The notes: generated from the sequence alone by a model not told the origin. DNA of 64,000 nucleotides from CBDFKY01 sp965248995 (GCA_965248995.1 CBDFKY010000014.1:124001-188000), one strand, 5' to 3'. Counted from the stretch's first letter, positions 47,542 through 58,203 are shown. Numbers and translations are program-made.

Positions 47542-48782
47542 TTACTGGTTATATCCTGAATTCTCACACTGCCGAACATTCCGTCTTTCTCATCATTCGG
47601 CCCTGCAGTGAAATACAGTGCGTTCGCATCGCCCAGGCTTTCGCCGTTGCCGAAAAGAATGCCCCAGATTTTTTCAATGTGGATCGGGTTGCCATGCGCG
47701 TCCCGCAGATCGTCAAGATGCTCATGCGTCTGCGGATCGAACGCCGCAATCGTACCGCTGCCGAAATTGGCGACCAGCAGGGTGTTGGAGAGTGCACCGA
47801 AATTCGCAGGTGCGTAGGCAACGCCCCACGGTGCACTTAGATATCCGCCGTCACTCCAGACCGCTACCAGCCTGCCGTCTTCCGTGAATTCCGCCAGTCT
47901 GCCTTGGCCGGGTTTTGATGTGTCTTCTTCACCCGCATAGATCTCGCCCTGCCTGCATTCCTGTTTCGCTATCCCTTCCGCGTTGCAGGCCTGCGTCTTC
48001 GCGTACGTCACAAACAAGTGGTGTTCGCCGGAAGGCGTGGTGAGCGACTGGACGTTATACGGCGCATATTCCCCGATATCCACCTTGCCGTTCTTGTTAC
48101 TGTCAAAGGGTGCATCGAAGGTGAGCGCCACCGGTTTGAGGTTTGCGTCAAACACCGCGATCCCTGCGTTCTTACCGAAATTGGCGGCGTAGATACGGTC
48201 ATAGGCGGCATTCACCGCAAGGCCGAAAAACTGCGCGCCCACGCTCGATTCGTCAATGACCGCAACGGCCTTATCGGAACGGTCGAATGTGCCGTCCTCA
48301 TGTTTGCGTTCCGTCCAGGCGGAAATGATGCCGCCGGTGCTGGCGAAGAGGAATTTTGCCGGAGCGGTGATCGGCGCGGCGTTGCTCAGGGTCTGCGTGA
48401 TGACGAAACTTTCCTTGCTTCCGGAGAATACGGTGCTGGTGGCGTAATCCCCCGGTTTGCCGACCGGCAGGGTGACGTACGGCACGTCCTCGACATGGAG
48501 TTTCTGCAATTTGGCGTCGGCGGCGTTGGATACGTCGCCCACGTACTGATAGCTGGTATCGCTCGCCGTGATCCAGAAATGGCCGCCGGCGCCTTTCGGA
48601 CGAATGGCGATGCCCCAGGCGTTTACCAGTTTCGGTTCGACCTTTACCTGCGGATTATAGGCCGGTTTGTTCGCTATGAAGTGCGTTTCGGTGTAATGAT
48701 TGCCGATATTCTCCGCCGCGGGAACAGGAGAAGCGAGCAGGCTCAATACAACGGAGAACGAAAGAAACAGACGAAGTGGCAT
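47472..48782 (-). CDS. TIGR03118-family secreted protein
   Basis: A 436-residue exported protein (signal peptide MPLRLFLSFSVVLSLLASPVPAAE). The sequence TETHFIANKPAYNP...PKLVNAWGIAIRP and the repeated pattern AVNAAYDRIYAANFGKNAGIAVFD, APWGVAYAPANFGALSNTLLVANFGSGTIAAFDPQT match the TIGR03118 family, a likely beta-propeller of unknown function. The final residues (RHASESRHPAQTKSSG...) are not part of the domain; they are encoded by a REP-like repeat that has replaced the original stop. It precedes the cupredoxin and FTR1 genes and may share their iron regulation. Confidence 0.82.
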   Translation of the reverse strand: MPLRLFLSFSVVLSLLASPVPAAENIGNHYTETHFIANKPAYNPQVKVEPKLVNAWGIAIRPKGAGGHFWITASDTSYQYVGDVSNAADAKLQKLHVEDVPYVTLPVGKPGDYATSTVFSGSKESFVITQTLSNAAPITAPAKFLFASTGGIISAWTERKHEDGTFDRSDKAVAVIDESSVGAQFFGLAVNAAYDRIYAANFGKNAGIAVFDANLKPVALTFDAPFDSNKNGKVDIGEYAPYNVQSLTTPSGEHHLFVTYAKTQACNAEGIAKQECRQGEIYAGEEDTSKPGQGRLAEFTEDGRLVAVWSDGGYLSAPWGVAYAPANFGALSNTLLVANFGSGTIAAFDPQTHEHLDDLRDAHGNPIHIEKIWGILFGNGESLGDANALYFTAGPNDEKDGMFGSVRIQDITSNRHASESRHPAQTKSSGFPSSRK

Positions 48783-48892
48783 AAGGACAAAATATAAAAT
48801 GGTGATAAAAAAGGTATGACATTAAAGATTGCGATTGATTCGCAGTCTCTTGGATATCACACTCCAATTGTCCACGCAACGGCAAAGTAAGT

Positions 48893-48905
48893 GAGAATCA
48901 TTCTC
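48893..48905. promoter_or_regulatory. Fur-box-like palindrome
   Basis: GAGAATCATTCTC is a perfect 6-1-6 palindrome (GAGAAT-C-ATTCTC) of the type bound by Fur-family repressors. It lies about 110 bases upstream of the TIGR03118-type gene that heads the cupredoxin-FTR1 set and at the stop codon of the pterin dehydratase gene. Iron-dependent repression of that set is inferred. Confidence 0.5.
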
Positions 48906-49232
48906 TTATCCGCGCAACGCGTCCATCTTCGCCGCCAGTACGAAATCACTGCGGCTCAAGCCGCCCGTCGCATGGGTCTGCAGGCGCACGGTGACATAAC
49001 CCCATCCCAGTTCAAGATCGGGATGGTGGCCCTGTTCCTCGGCCAGCGCCCCGATGCGGTTGGTCCAGGCGAGGGCGGCCGCGAAATCCGGGAAGCTGGC
49101 TTTTTTGCGCAGCCACGTGGCATCCTCCGTCAGTTCCCAGCCGTTAAGCCCTGTAAGGAGGACTTGCGCCTCCTGTGCGCTCATCGGGGTGCCGCCGCGG
49201 CACGGGATGCAGGATTCTCCAGACAGGGTCAT
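48906..49232 (-). CDS. Pterin-4a-carbinolamine dehydratase
   Basis: A 108-residue PCD/DCoH-family protein that dehydrates 4a-hydroxytetrahydropterin. The typical WELTEDATWLRKKASFPDFAAALAWTNRIGALAEEQGHHPDLELGWGYV pattern includes the paired histidines, and the end has the THATGGLSRSDF motif. The N-terminal addition SCIPCRGG is common in bacterial members. The start at 49232 overlaps the obgE stop as ATGA; the longer open frame lies within obgE. No phenylalanine hydroxylase is nearby, so its pterin substrate source is unclear. Confidence 0.9.
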   Translation of the reverse strand: MTLSGESCIPCRGGTPMSAQEAQVLLTGLNGWELTEDATWLRKKASFPDFAAALAWTNRIGALAEEQGHHPDLELGWGYVTVRLQTHATGGLSRSDFVLAAKMDALRG

Positions 49233-50242
49233 AGCGAAGTTTCCTCGTTCTGTTTCATTTCCCGGATATGCTGCATCATGACGCGTTTCAGCGCTTCCAC
49301 CCCTTCGCCGCTGACGGCGGAGATCGCGTACGGTTGTGAACCGCACACCGCCGCCAGTTCGGCGCGTCGGGGCGCCAGCAGTTCAGCGTCCAGCGCATCC
49401 GTTTTGGTGAGCGCCACCAGCTCCTGCTTGCCGGCCAGTATTTCGCTGTATGCCTCCAGCTCGTGGCGAATGGTGGCGTAGGCGCCCGCTACGTCGTCTC
49501 CCGTCGCGTCGATCAGATGCAGCACCGCGCCGCATCGCTCGATATGCTTGAGGAACTGGATGCCGAGACCGACGCCTTCATGCGCCCCTTCGATCAGGCC
49601 CGGGATGTCGGCCATGATGAATTCCGCCTCGTCAACATAGACCACGCCGAGCTGGGGGGAGAGAGTGGTGAACGGATAATCGGCGATTTTCGGCTTGGCG
49701 CGGCTGACGACGGAAAGCAGGGTGGACTTCCCGGCGTTGGGCAGGCCGACCAGCCCGATATCGCAGAACAGTTTCAGTCTCAGCCAGATTCCTTTTTCCA
49801 CGCCCGGCTCACCCGGGGTGGCGCGGCGGGGGGCCTGGTTGATGGAGGATTTGAAATGCATGTTGCCGACGCCGCCGCGTCCGCCTTCGGCGAGGATCAA
49901 CTCCTGCCCGTCCATGTTCAGGTCAGCGATCAGGGTGAAGCCGTCCTCTTCGAAGATCTGCGTACCTACAGGCACGTTGAGCGAAATATCCTCTCCCCGG
50001 ATGCCGTCGCGCTGCTTGCCCATGCCGTGCATGCCGGTCTTCGCCTTGAAATGCTGCTGGAAACGGTAGTCCACCAGCGTGTTCAGGTTACGGGTAGCTT
50101 TGAGGGTCACGTGCCCGCCACGCCCGCCGTTGCCGCCGTCCGGCCCGCCGAACGGAATGTTGGCTTCGCGGCGGAAGCTGACGCAGCCGGCGCCGCCGTT
50201 GCCGGATTTAATGTAGATACGTGCTTCGTCGATGAACTGCAT
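49229..50242 (-). CDS. obgE: GTPase Obg/CgtA
   Basis: A 337-residue essential ribosome-associated GTPase. The glycine-rich Obg domain (SGNGGAGCVSFRREANIPFGGPDGGNGGRGGHV) occupies about 1-158 and the G domain has GLPNAGKSTLLS, DIPGLIEGAHEGVGLG and TKTD. The C-terminal OCT domain of longer homologues is missing, as in many alphaproteobacteria. It overlaps the pterin dehydratase gene by 4 bases. Confidence 0.95.
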   Translation of the reverse strand: MQFIDEARIYIKSGNGGAGCVSFRREANIPFGGPDGGNGGRGGHVTLKATRNLNTLVDYRFQQHFKAKTGMHGMGKQRDGIRGEDISLNVPVGTQIFEEDGFTLIADLNMDGQELILAEGGRGGVGNMHFKSSINQAPRRATPGEPGVEKGIWLRLKLFCDIGLVGLPNAGKSTLLSVVSRAKPKIADYPFTTLSPQLGVVYVDEAEFIMADIPGLIEGAHEGVGLGIQFLKHIERCGAVLHLIDATGDDVAGAYATIRHELEAYSEILAGKQELVALTKTDALDAELLAPRRAELAAVCGSQPYAISAVSGEGVEALKRVMMQHIREMKQNEETSL

Positions 50243-50521
50243 GGGAGGGTTTCAGGTTAAGGTTTGGCAATGTCCGGCACGTTTTAACCTAAAACCTGAA
50301 ATCTGTCACCTAAACCCTTTTCCCCTTTCCATACTCCTATCCGTTACCCTGACAAAACCGTTCCGGCTTCAACAGAACATTTTAATATGGATAAACACTA
50401 ATTAAAATCGATGATCGTGCGGTTTGCTTTTTCGGAGAAATGATGTTAGGCTGAAACGGCTCATAAATTACGGATTTTTTCTTCCAATCGTCTCGACTGC
50501 TATAGTCATGGCAGCAAAAAA

Positions 50522-50872
50522 ATGAACAGGAATCAACAGGCCAATCTTGATTTGTTAGCTTTTTTATGTTTGATAAGTGGTTTCGTCTGGTTCATTCATT
50601 GGGGCATTCCTTCGTTTTTCTCAGCGCTTTCGGCAACCACGCCCACAGCCGAAGTCAAGGGGAAACTTTCCTTTGAACCTGCTGTTTCTTTCGGAGTGAC
50701 CAGCCGTTTCATTACGATAGGAAATCAGACTTTCTTTAATCCTTACAGAACTCCAGAGCAAGAAAAGCTCTGGGAGATCGCAAAGGAAAAATCAGGAGCA
50801 ACCTGTGTCGCTCAAGGAGAGAACAGGGCAACTTACCGTAGTCCGATCCTGACAAAGCTGAATTGCCCTTAA
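50522..50872 (+). CDS. Hypothetical membrane protein, 116 aa
   Basis: I do not recognise this protein. One N-terminal membrane segment (LDLLAFLCLISGFVWFIHWGIPSFFSAL) is followed by a soluble domain of about 80 residues, probably periplasmic, with a cysteine near the middle (SGATCVAQ) and one at the end. AT-rich compared with obgE and pepA. No clear ribosome binding site, but an intrinsic terminator follows the stop within 18 bases, supporting expression in this direction. Confidence 0.55.
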   Translation: MNRNQQANLDLLAFLCLISGFVWFIHWGIPSFFSALSATTPTAEVKGKLSFEPAVSFGVTSRFITIGNQTFFNPYRTPEQEKLWEIAKEKSGATCVAQGENRATYRSPILTKLNCP

Positions 50873-50889
50873 ACGTCCGCTCCGCTTCC

Positions 50890-50917
50890 AACGCAATCGC
50901 AAGATTGCGTTTTTTTT
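50890..50917 (+). terminator. Rho-independent terminator
   Basis: AACGCAATC/GATTGCGTT stem with a 3-base loop (GCA) followed by further T residues, directly after the 116-residue hypothetical gene. Confidence 0.8.
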
Positions 50918-50995
50918 AAGCGGGAACGCGATGGTCTCTAAAAACAGATTCCCAACGGGTGAATCCGCACCGATCTATGGCAAGCCGGATGAATA

Positions 50996-52513
<1,518 letters not shown>

Positions 52514-52670
52514 GGGACGATCCTTCAGGGCTGAAATAATGCCTGACCATACGCCGGGATTTTCAAGGATTCAACGTGGAATCGGGAAAACGGGAATCCA
52601 GAATCCGGAATAATGAAAAAAACCGTTACACTTTTCCTGATTCCTTCGGTTCCCGATTTTCGATTCTCCT

Positions 52671-53519
52671 CTAAAACGAAGCGCGGATCCGCAGCTGGCA
52701 GGCCGGTTGATTGGCCGCACCGGCGGTGGCGGTGTTGTAGACGAACGTGCCGTCCGTCGTCGGATCGGAGGCGCAGTCGGCCTGCGTACCGCCGCCGGTG
52801 GTCAGCGCCGCCGTACCCGCCGCGTCGGTGAGGGTGGCGTTCAGGGCGGTCAAACTGTAGGTCGCCATGATACTGCCGTTGTTCGGATTGCCGTCATCCA
52901 GCTTCTTGTCGATGTTGAAGGCGGTCTGCGGCGTCATCGCGGTCTCCAGCGTATAGACACCGGCGTTGCTCACCCCGGTGACCCGGGCAATTTCAAAATA
53001 GTTGCGTCCGGCGTTCGACATGACGGCGATGTAATGCCCGAGCCCGATTTTCGCGGCGGGGAGGAACTGGTCCAGCTGGCCGGAGGTGATCGCCGTCGCG
53101 TTGTTGGCGAAGGCGTCCACGGCGGTGACGAAGCCGTTATCGATCAGGGCCACCTGCGAAAGATCGCGCCAGAACAGGACCGTCTCGTTGCCGAGCAGGA
53201 GGCCGGAACCTACCGCTTCCACCTGACGGTCGCCGTCACCGCGGTTGGCGGCGCCGGAACGGACGGTGAAGCCGAATTTCACGGCGTCCGAACTCAGGAT
53301 ATCACCCGGAATGTTGCCGTATTTATCACGGAAGGTGTTGACGGCCGTGTTATATTTTTCGATCTGCGAGATGGTGGCGCGGATCTCCGCGGCACGGATC
53401 ATGTCCTGCCCCGCCAGAACCCCGCCCACGATCAGGCCGATGATCACCAGGACGATCGAGAGCTCCACCAGAGTGAAGCCCTCGTTTCGTAATAAAACCG
53501 GAGTGGTGCGTTTCGTCAT
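52671..53519 (-). CDS. Type IV pilin / type II pseudopilin-like protein, paralog A
   Basis: A 282-residue prepilin. The 14-residue leader MTKRTTPVLLRNEG is cut before FTLVELSIVLVIIGLIVGGVLAGQDMIRAAEIRATISQ, which has the expected Glu at +5 and the hydrophobic helix. The rest is a globular domain with two late cysteines (QADCASD and QPACQLR) likely to form a disulfide. The start ATG at 53519 has AAGGAG 5 bases before it. It is nearly identical in its mature part to the gene immediately upstream. No pilus assembly genes or prepilin peptidase are in the window. Confidence 0.85.
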   Translation of the reverse strand: MTKRTTPVLLRNEGFTLVELSIVLVIIGLIVGGVLAGQDMIRAAEIRATISQIEKYNTAVNTFRDKYGNIPGDILSSDAVKFGFTVRSGAANRGDGDRQVEAVGSGLLLGNETVLFWRDLSQVALIDNGFVTAVDAFANNATAITSGQLDQFLPAAKIGLGHYIAVMSNAGRNYFEIARVTGVSNAGVYTLETAMTPQTAFNIDKKLDDGNPNNGSIMATYSLTALNATLTDAAGTAALTTGGGTQADCASDPTTDGTFVYNTATAGAANQPACQLRIRASF

Positions 53520-53535
53520 CATTCTCCTTGGATCT

Positions 53536-54384
53536 TTAAAAAGCGGCGCGAATGCGTAACTGACAGGCAGGCTGGTTGGCCGCACCGGCGGTGGCGGTGT
53601 TATAGATGAACGTGCCGTCCGTCGTCGGATCGGAAGCGCAGTCCGCTTGCGTACCGCCGCCAGTCGTCAAGGCTGCCGTACCCGCTGCGTCGACCAGAAC
53701 CGCATTCAGGGCGGTCAGGCTGTAGGTCGCCATGATACTGCCGTTGTTCGGATTGCCGTCATCCAGCTTCTTGTCGATGTTGAAGGCGGTCTGCGGCGTC
53801 ATCGCGGTCTCCAGCGTGTATACCCCCGCGTTGCTTACCCCGGTGACCCGGGCAATTTCAAAATAGTTGCGCCCGGCGTTCGACAGTACCGTGATATAAT
53901 GCCCAAGCCCGATATTCGCTGACGGAAGGAACTGGTCCAACTGTCCCGACGTGATGGCGGTCGCGTTGTTGGCGAAGGCGTCCACCGCAGTGACGAACCC
54001 GTTATCAATAAGGGCCACCTGCGAAAGATCGCGCCAGAACAGGACGGTTTCGTTGCCGAGCAGCAAGCCGGAACCCACCGCTTCCACCTGGCGGTCGCCG
54101 TCACCGCGGTTGGCGGCGCCGGAGCGGGCCGTGAAACCGAATTTCGTGGCGTCCGAGCTTAAGATATCACCCGGAATGTTGCCGTATTTGTCACGGAAGG
54201 TGTTGACGGCCGTGTTATATTTTTCGATCTGCGAGATGGTGGAGCGAATCTCCGCGGCGCGGATCATGTCCTGTCCCGCCAGAACCCCGCCTACGATGAG
54301 GCCGATGATCACCAGGACGATGGAAAGTTCCACCAGCGTAAAGCCCGCCTGCCGTGGAAGTGGTGTATGGTATGCTGTTTTCAT
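53536..54384 (-). CDS. Type IV pilin / type II pseudopilin-like protein, paralog B
   Basis: A 282-residue prepilin with a different 14-residue leader (MKTAYHTPLPRQAG), followed by a mature part that differs from paralog A at only about eleven positions (for example AEIRST for AEIRAT, DATKFGFTARSG for DAVKFGFTVRSG, RIRAAF for RIRASF). It starts at 54384 and ends 16 bases before paralog A begins, so they form a tandem pair and probably one transcript. tolQ is divergent on the other side. Confidence 0.85.
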   Translation of the reverse strand: MKTAYHTPLPRQAGFTLVELSIVLVIIGLIVGGVLAGQDMIRAAEIRSTISQIEKYNTAVNTFRDKYGNIPGDILSSDATKFGFTARSGAANRGDGDRQVEAVGSGLLLGNETVLFWRDLSQVALIDNGFVTAVDAFANNATAITSGQLDQFLPSANIGLGHYITVLSNAGRNYFEIARVTGVSNAGVYTLETAMTPQTAFNIDKKLDDGNPNNGSIMATYSLTALNAVLVDAAGTAALTTGGGTQADCASDPTTDGTFIYNTATAGAANQPACQLRIRAAF

Positions 54385-54636
54385 GATAAGGAACCTGTCA
54401 TTGACGATAATAAGGGAATGCAAAAAGATAAAACGGAAAGATGCGTCATATTGGATCAAGTATGCCGCCGTTATCTTAAAAAAGCGTTAAATTAACGGGG
54501 AGCCTTTAAAAGAAACGTATCTTTCCGCACACTGGACGGAGCGATATACGGCCCGCGCCTTCTTTTTCGCTTGCGGAGGTGCGGACATTTGCTTAACTAC
54601 GAAATGGAACTATTCACACGTATCTATAGAGGGTCT

Positions 54637-55398
54637 ATGTCAGCGACTACGCACGCAAGCGCCGCGGTGGAATCAGTCACCGGAGCGGCCGATCTGGCCG
54701 GGACGTCGGGGATGGACATGTCTCCCCTGGGCATGTTCATGCACGCGGACATCATCGTGAAATTCGTCATGCTGCTGCTGCTGTTCGCCTCCTTCTGGAG
54801 CTGGGCGACCATTTTCGCCAAGATCGCCCGGTTCGGGGACGTCAAGGGCAAGGCGGCCCGGTTCGAGCAGGAATTCTGGTCGGCGGACACGCTGGACGGG
54901 TTTTATGAAAAGATCAAGCGCCGCGCCACCCATCCGCTGATGACGGTGTTCATGGCGGCCATGGAGGAATGGCTGCGTTCCGGCAAGTCCCGCGCCCGCG
55001 GTTCCGCCGTGCTGGCGGCGAGCGGCATGGACCGGATCGCCAAGATCATGAGCGTGTCGCGCAACCGGGAGATCGAGCGGCTGGAAAAAGGGCTGGGGTT
55101 CCTGATGATGGTCGGCTCCTCCGCCCTGCTGGTCGGGCTGTTCGGCACGGTGTGGGGGGTGATGACCAGTTTCCAGGGAATCGCCCATGCCAACAATACC
55201 TCCCTCGCCGTGGTGGCGCCGGGCATCGCGGAGGCGTTGATGGCGACGGCCATCGGGCTGTTCGCCGCTATTCCGGCGATGATCGGCTATAACCGGCTGT
55301 CAGGCGACCTGGATAAGATTTCCGGGAACCTGGAGGATTTCGAGCTGGAGTTCATGACGCTGCTCTCCCGCCAGTCCGACGAAGCGCGGGCGGCGTAA
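54637..55398 (+). CDS. tolQ: Tol-Pal system protein TolQ
   Basis: A 253-residue MotA/TolQ/ExbB proton-channel protein with three membrane helices: about 26-44 (IIVKFVMLLLLFASFWSWATIF), and the paired helices from LGFLMMVGSSALLVGLFGTVWGVM and VAPGIAEALMATAIGLFAAIPAMIGYNRL. With TolR and TolA it uses the proton gradient to keep the outer membrane attached during division. The ATG at 54637 has GAGGG just upstream. It heads a tolQ-tolR-tolA run. Confidence 0.92.
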   Translation: MSATTHASAAVESVTGAADLAGTSGMDMSPLGMFMHADIIVKFVMLLLLFASFWSWATIFAKIARFGDVKGKAARFEQEFWSADTLDGFYEKIKRRATHPLMTVFMAAMEEWLRSGKSRARGSAVLAASGMDRIAKIMSVSRNREIERLEKGLGFLMMVGSSALLVGLFGTVWGVMTSFQGIAHANNTSLAVVAPGIAEALMATAIGLFAAIPAMIGYNRLSGDLDKISGNLEDFELEFMTLLSRQSDEARAA

Positions 55399-55401
55399 CC
55401 C

Positions 55402-55842
55402 ATGGGAGCACATCTGAGTTCGGGCGGCGGCAGACGGAAGCGCCGGGGCAACGCGGGGCGCTTCAGCGAGATCAACGTGACGCCGCTGGTGGACGTGATG
55501 CTGGTGCTGCTGGTGATCTTCATGGTCACCGCGCCGATGATGACGGCGGGCGTGGAGGTGGAGCTGCCGGATTCCAAGGCCGGTTCGGTGCAGGGGAACG
55601 ACGAGCCGATCTCCATTTCCATCCAGCCGGGCGGGGTGGTCTATATCAATAAGAGCAAGATCCAGGAAGAAAGCCTGATCCCCAAACTGAAAGCCGTCGC
55701 AGGGGAGAAATTCGATACGCGGATCTTCGTGCGGGCCGACCATACCGTCGATTACGGCCAGGTGATGCGGGTGGTCGGGGAAATCAGTTACGCGGGCTTC
55801 AAGAAAGTAGCGCTCATCACCGAAAACAAGACGCGTCATTAG
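55402..55842 (+). CDS. tolR: Tol-Pal system protein TolR
   Basis: A 146-residue ExbD/TolR protein: a short cytoplasmic start rich in glycine and arginine, RFSEINVTPLVDVMLVLLVIFMVTAPMM as the single membrane helix with the essential Asp, and a periplasmic domain ending in GFKKVALITE. Three bases follow tolQ and ten precede tolA, so it belongs to the same transcript. Confidence 0.93.
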   Translation: MGAHLSSGGGRRKRRGNAGRFSEINVTPLVDVMLVLLVIFMVTAPMMTAGVEVELPDSKAGSVQGNDEPISISIQPGGVVYINKSKIQEESLIPKLKAVAGEKFDTRIFVRADHTVDYGQVMRVVGEISYAGFKKVALITENKTRH

Positions 55843-55852
55843 GGGATCGTTC

Positions 55853-56818
55853 ATGGCCCCGCCGTATGACACAGCACAACGTTCCGATCCGGAATTGCGG
55901 CAGGGCGCGCTGCTCTCCGGCGGCGTCCATTTCGTGCTGCTGGTCATCGCGTTCCTGGGGCTGCCCGAATGGCTGCACCATGAAGATCCCCAGCCGCTGG
56001 TGATCACGCTGGAAATGGTGCCGATCACCGGGGTGACCAACGTCAAGCCTTCGGACAAACCCGTCACCAAACCGATCAAGGAACCGCCCGTCAAGACGAA
56101 AGCGCCGCCGACACCGCCCGCCTCCAAACCGGAAACAGCGCCGCCTCCCACGCCGGAAGAGAAAGTCAAGGAGCTGGTGAGAGAAAAAACCAAGCCGGTG
56201 GAAAAGGAAGTCGAGGAAAAGCCCGACCCCAAGCCGGTGAAAAAGGTGGAAAAGCCGAAGCCGGTCGAAAAGCCGGTGGAGAAAAAGGAAAAAGCGGAAA
56301 AGCCCACACGTCCGAAGAAGGAAACGCCGAAAGACGAAAAGAAAAAGAAAGAGGATGACGATCCTTCGCTCGACGAAGTGTTGAAGGACGTACAGAACAA
56401 GGCCCGCACGACGGAGGACAAGGACGCCAAGCCGACCAAGAAACCGCCGGTCGCCGAGGCCAATACCACCAAATCCACCGCGCCTTACGACAGCACGCAG
56501 CCCCTTTCGCTCAGCGAGCGGGACGCCATCGTCAGCCAGTTCGTGCAATGCTGGAATATCCCGGCGGGATCGGCCAACGATTACTCCCTGAAAGTGGGGA
56601 TCGACGTGGCGCTGAAGCCAGACGGCAGCGTGATCGGCGCGGCGCTCGCCCCCGAACAGCGGGGACGGTACGGCAGCGATACGGCGTTCAGGGCGGCGGC
56701 GGACAGTGCGGTGCGGGCTGTGTATAAATGCAACCCGATCAAGCACCTGCCGACCGAAAAATATAACAGCTGGAAGGAAATGCGGCTGAATTTCGACCCG
56801 AGCATGCAGCTGCGTTAG
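55853..56818 (+). CDS. tolA: TolA-like protein
   Basis: A 321-residue TolA/TonB-like protein. An N-terminal membrane helix (ALLSGGVHFVLLVIAFLGL) is followed by a long Pro/Lys/Glu-rich stretch (about 60-190) that should span the periplasm, and a C-terminal domain (LSERDAIVSQFVQCWNIPAGS...LKVGIDVALKPDGSV) typical of the TolA/TonB C-terminal fold. It completes tolQRA. TolB and Pal genes do not follow; rnhB is convergent 7 bases beyond the stop. Confidence 0.88.
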   Translation: MAPPYDTAQRSDPELRQGALLSGGVHFVLLVIAFLGLPEWLHHEDPQPLVITLEMVPITGVTNVKPSDKPVTKPIKEPPVKTKAPPTPPASKPETAPPPTPEEKVKELVREKTKPVEKEVEEKPDPKPVKKVEKPKPVEKPVEKKEKAEKPTRPKKETPKDEKKKKEDDDPSLDEVLKDVQNKARTTEDKDAKPTKKPPVAEANTTKSTAPYDSTQPLSLSERDAIVSQFVQCWNIPAGSANDYSLKVGIDVALKPDGSVIGAALAPEQRGRYGSDTAFRAAADSAVRAVYKCNPIKHLPTEKYNSWKEMRLNFDPSMQLR

Positions 56819-56825
56819 AAGCGCT

Positions 56826-57482
56826 TCACGTTTTCAGGTCATTTATCCTGGCGATAGGCAGGGGAATTCCGGCTTCGCGTACCGGCCGGAAACTTCGGCG
56901 ATGGTGGACGCTCGCCCCGTGCATCCGCAATGCCTCCACATGATGTTTTGTGCCATACCCCACATGCCGGTCGAACCCGTATTCCGGTGCTGCGTGGTGC
57001 AGAGCGCGCATCGCCTCATCCCGGCTCACTTTGGCGATGATGGACGCCGCCGCGATGGAGAGGCTCTTCGCGTCCCCTTTGATGATCGTATGGGCGGGGC
57101 AAGGGAGGGCAGGCGCACGGTTGCCGTCTACCAGCGCATGGTCTGGCAGATCGGGCAAGGCGTGGAACGCGCGCTGCATCGCCAGCATGGACGCCTGCAG
57201 GACATTGAGGGTATCGATCTCGGCGGCGGTGGCGCGTCCTACCCCGACCCGCGAGGTGGCGTAAATGGCCTCGGCCAGCATTTCCCGCTTCCTGCGGCTT
57301 AACTGTTTGGAATCATGGATGCCTTCCGGAATATGGGCCGGATCGAGGATGACCGCCGCGGCGACCACCTCGCCCGCCAGCGCCCCGCGTCCCGCCTCGT
57401 CGATTCCGCACACTGTACCTTTTAAAGAAAGTTCGACGTTATATGTGGGGAAAACAGGTAATGGCCTAGCGTGTCTGTTCAC
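56826..57482 (-). CDS. rnhB: Ribonuclease HII
   Basis: A 218-residue enzyme cutting the RNA strand of RNA-DNA hybrids. The family start CGIDEAGRGALAGEVVAAAV holds the first two catalytic acids; ALVDGNRAP and IIKGDAKSLSIAAASIIAKVSRD carry the others. The likely start is GTG at 57482, which overlaps the end of the upstream EF-hand-like gene by 17 bases. No strong ribosome binding site is seen, so coupling to that gene is possible. Confidence 0.93.
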   Translation of the reverse strand: MNRHARPLPVFPTYNVELSLKGTVCGIDEAGRGALAGEVVAAAVILDPAHIPEGIHDSKQLSRRKREMLAEAIYATSRVGVGRATAAEIDTLNVLQASMLAMQRAFHALPDLPDHALVDGNRAPALPCPAHTIIKGDAKSLSIAAASIIAKVSRDEAMRALHHAAPEYGFDRHVGYGTKHHVEALRMHGASVHHRRSFRPVREAGIPLPIARINDLKT

Positions 57483-58092
57483 TGGTGTTGGTTCTTTTCA
57501 CGGGCATGACGGGACTTGAGAGATTGCCCAGATGATTGTCGTCCATAATCTGCTGGGCAACCGCTTTCACCTGAGCAGTATTCAGCGCATTCGGAGAAAT
57601 CTCCCATTCTTTTTTCAGAGTCCCTTCTTGTAGCGGAACAATACCCGTGGCTCCGCCAACGTTATGGCCCATCAGGTAATTATCATCAAACTGAACTTTT
57701 CCATGTGCAAGATCCGAATGATTCCTTGCTGCATATGCCAATGTGACGGCAGCAATCTCTTCGGTGGTTTTAATACCGTCACCATTTAAATCATATTCTT
57801 TTGCAAGAGGTACCTTTGATGCTTTGGAAGCGGCGACAATTACATCCGCCAGACCCATCATTTCCTTTTTTTGCGCATCGGTAAGTTTAAAATCACCTTC
57901 GATGTTATCGCCTTTAACCGTAACCGCAATATCCTTGGGCATGGAAACGTCGACAGTGATCTCCACCGGTATAAGAGGGGTGGAAGTGGAAACTGCGGAA
58001 CGCGTGGATTCAAACTTATCGCCCGGCTTTAAACCGCCCCCGATTTCTGCTAAGTTACGCTCAATGGGATCTTGTGGATTGTCAACCATCAT
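57466..58092 (-). CDS. Hypothetical protein with EF-hand-like motif, 208 aa
   Basis: Not recognised. It is a 208-residue soluble protein without a signal peptide. It contains one EF-hand-like calcium loop, DLNGDGIKTTEE at about residues 100-111, preceded by a helix (DAQKKEMMGLADVIVAASKAS). The N-terminal part (PVEITVDVSMPKDIAVTVKGD) is beta-rich. It is AT-richer than its neighbours and overlaps the rnhB start. One loop alone rarely binds calcium strongly, so any role in calcium binding is tentative. Confidence 0.6.
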   Translation of the reverse strand: MMVDNPQDPIERNLAEIGGGLKPGDKFESTRSAVSTSTPLIPVEITVDVSMPKDIAVTVKGDNIEGDFKLTDAQKKEMMGLADVIVAASKASKVPLAKEYDLNGDGIKTTEEIAAVTLAYAARNHSDLAHGKVQFDDNYLMGHNVGGATGIVPLQEGTLKKEWEISPNALNTAQVKAVAQQIMDDNHLGNLSSPVMPVKRTNTSEQTR

Positions 58093-58203
58093 AACCTCAT
58101 ATGCATGAAATATTAGAGTAAAAAATTATCCTATCATTTTTTGTCTTTGCAAGCAATCCTGTTAAAACATATTAAAATCTTAGGACTCTCTGGAATGATT
58201 TTT

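Noticed and set aside
55300..56478. Serine/phenylalanine-rich open frame antisense to tolA and tolR
   Set aside because: Its composition is simply the complement of the Lys/Pro/Glu-rich tolA linker.
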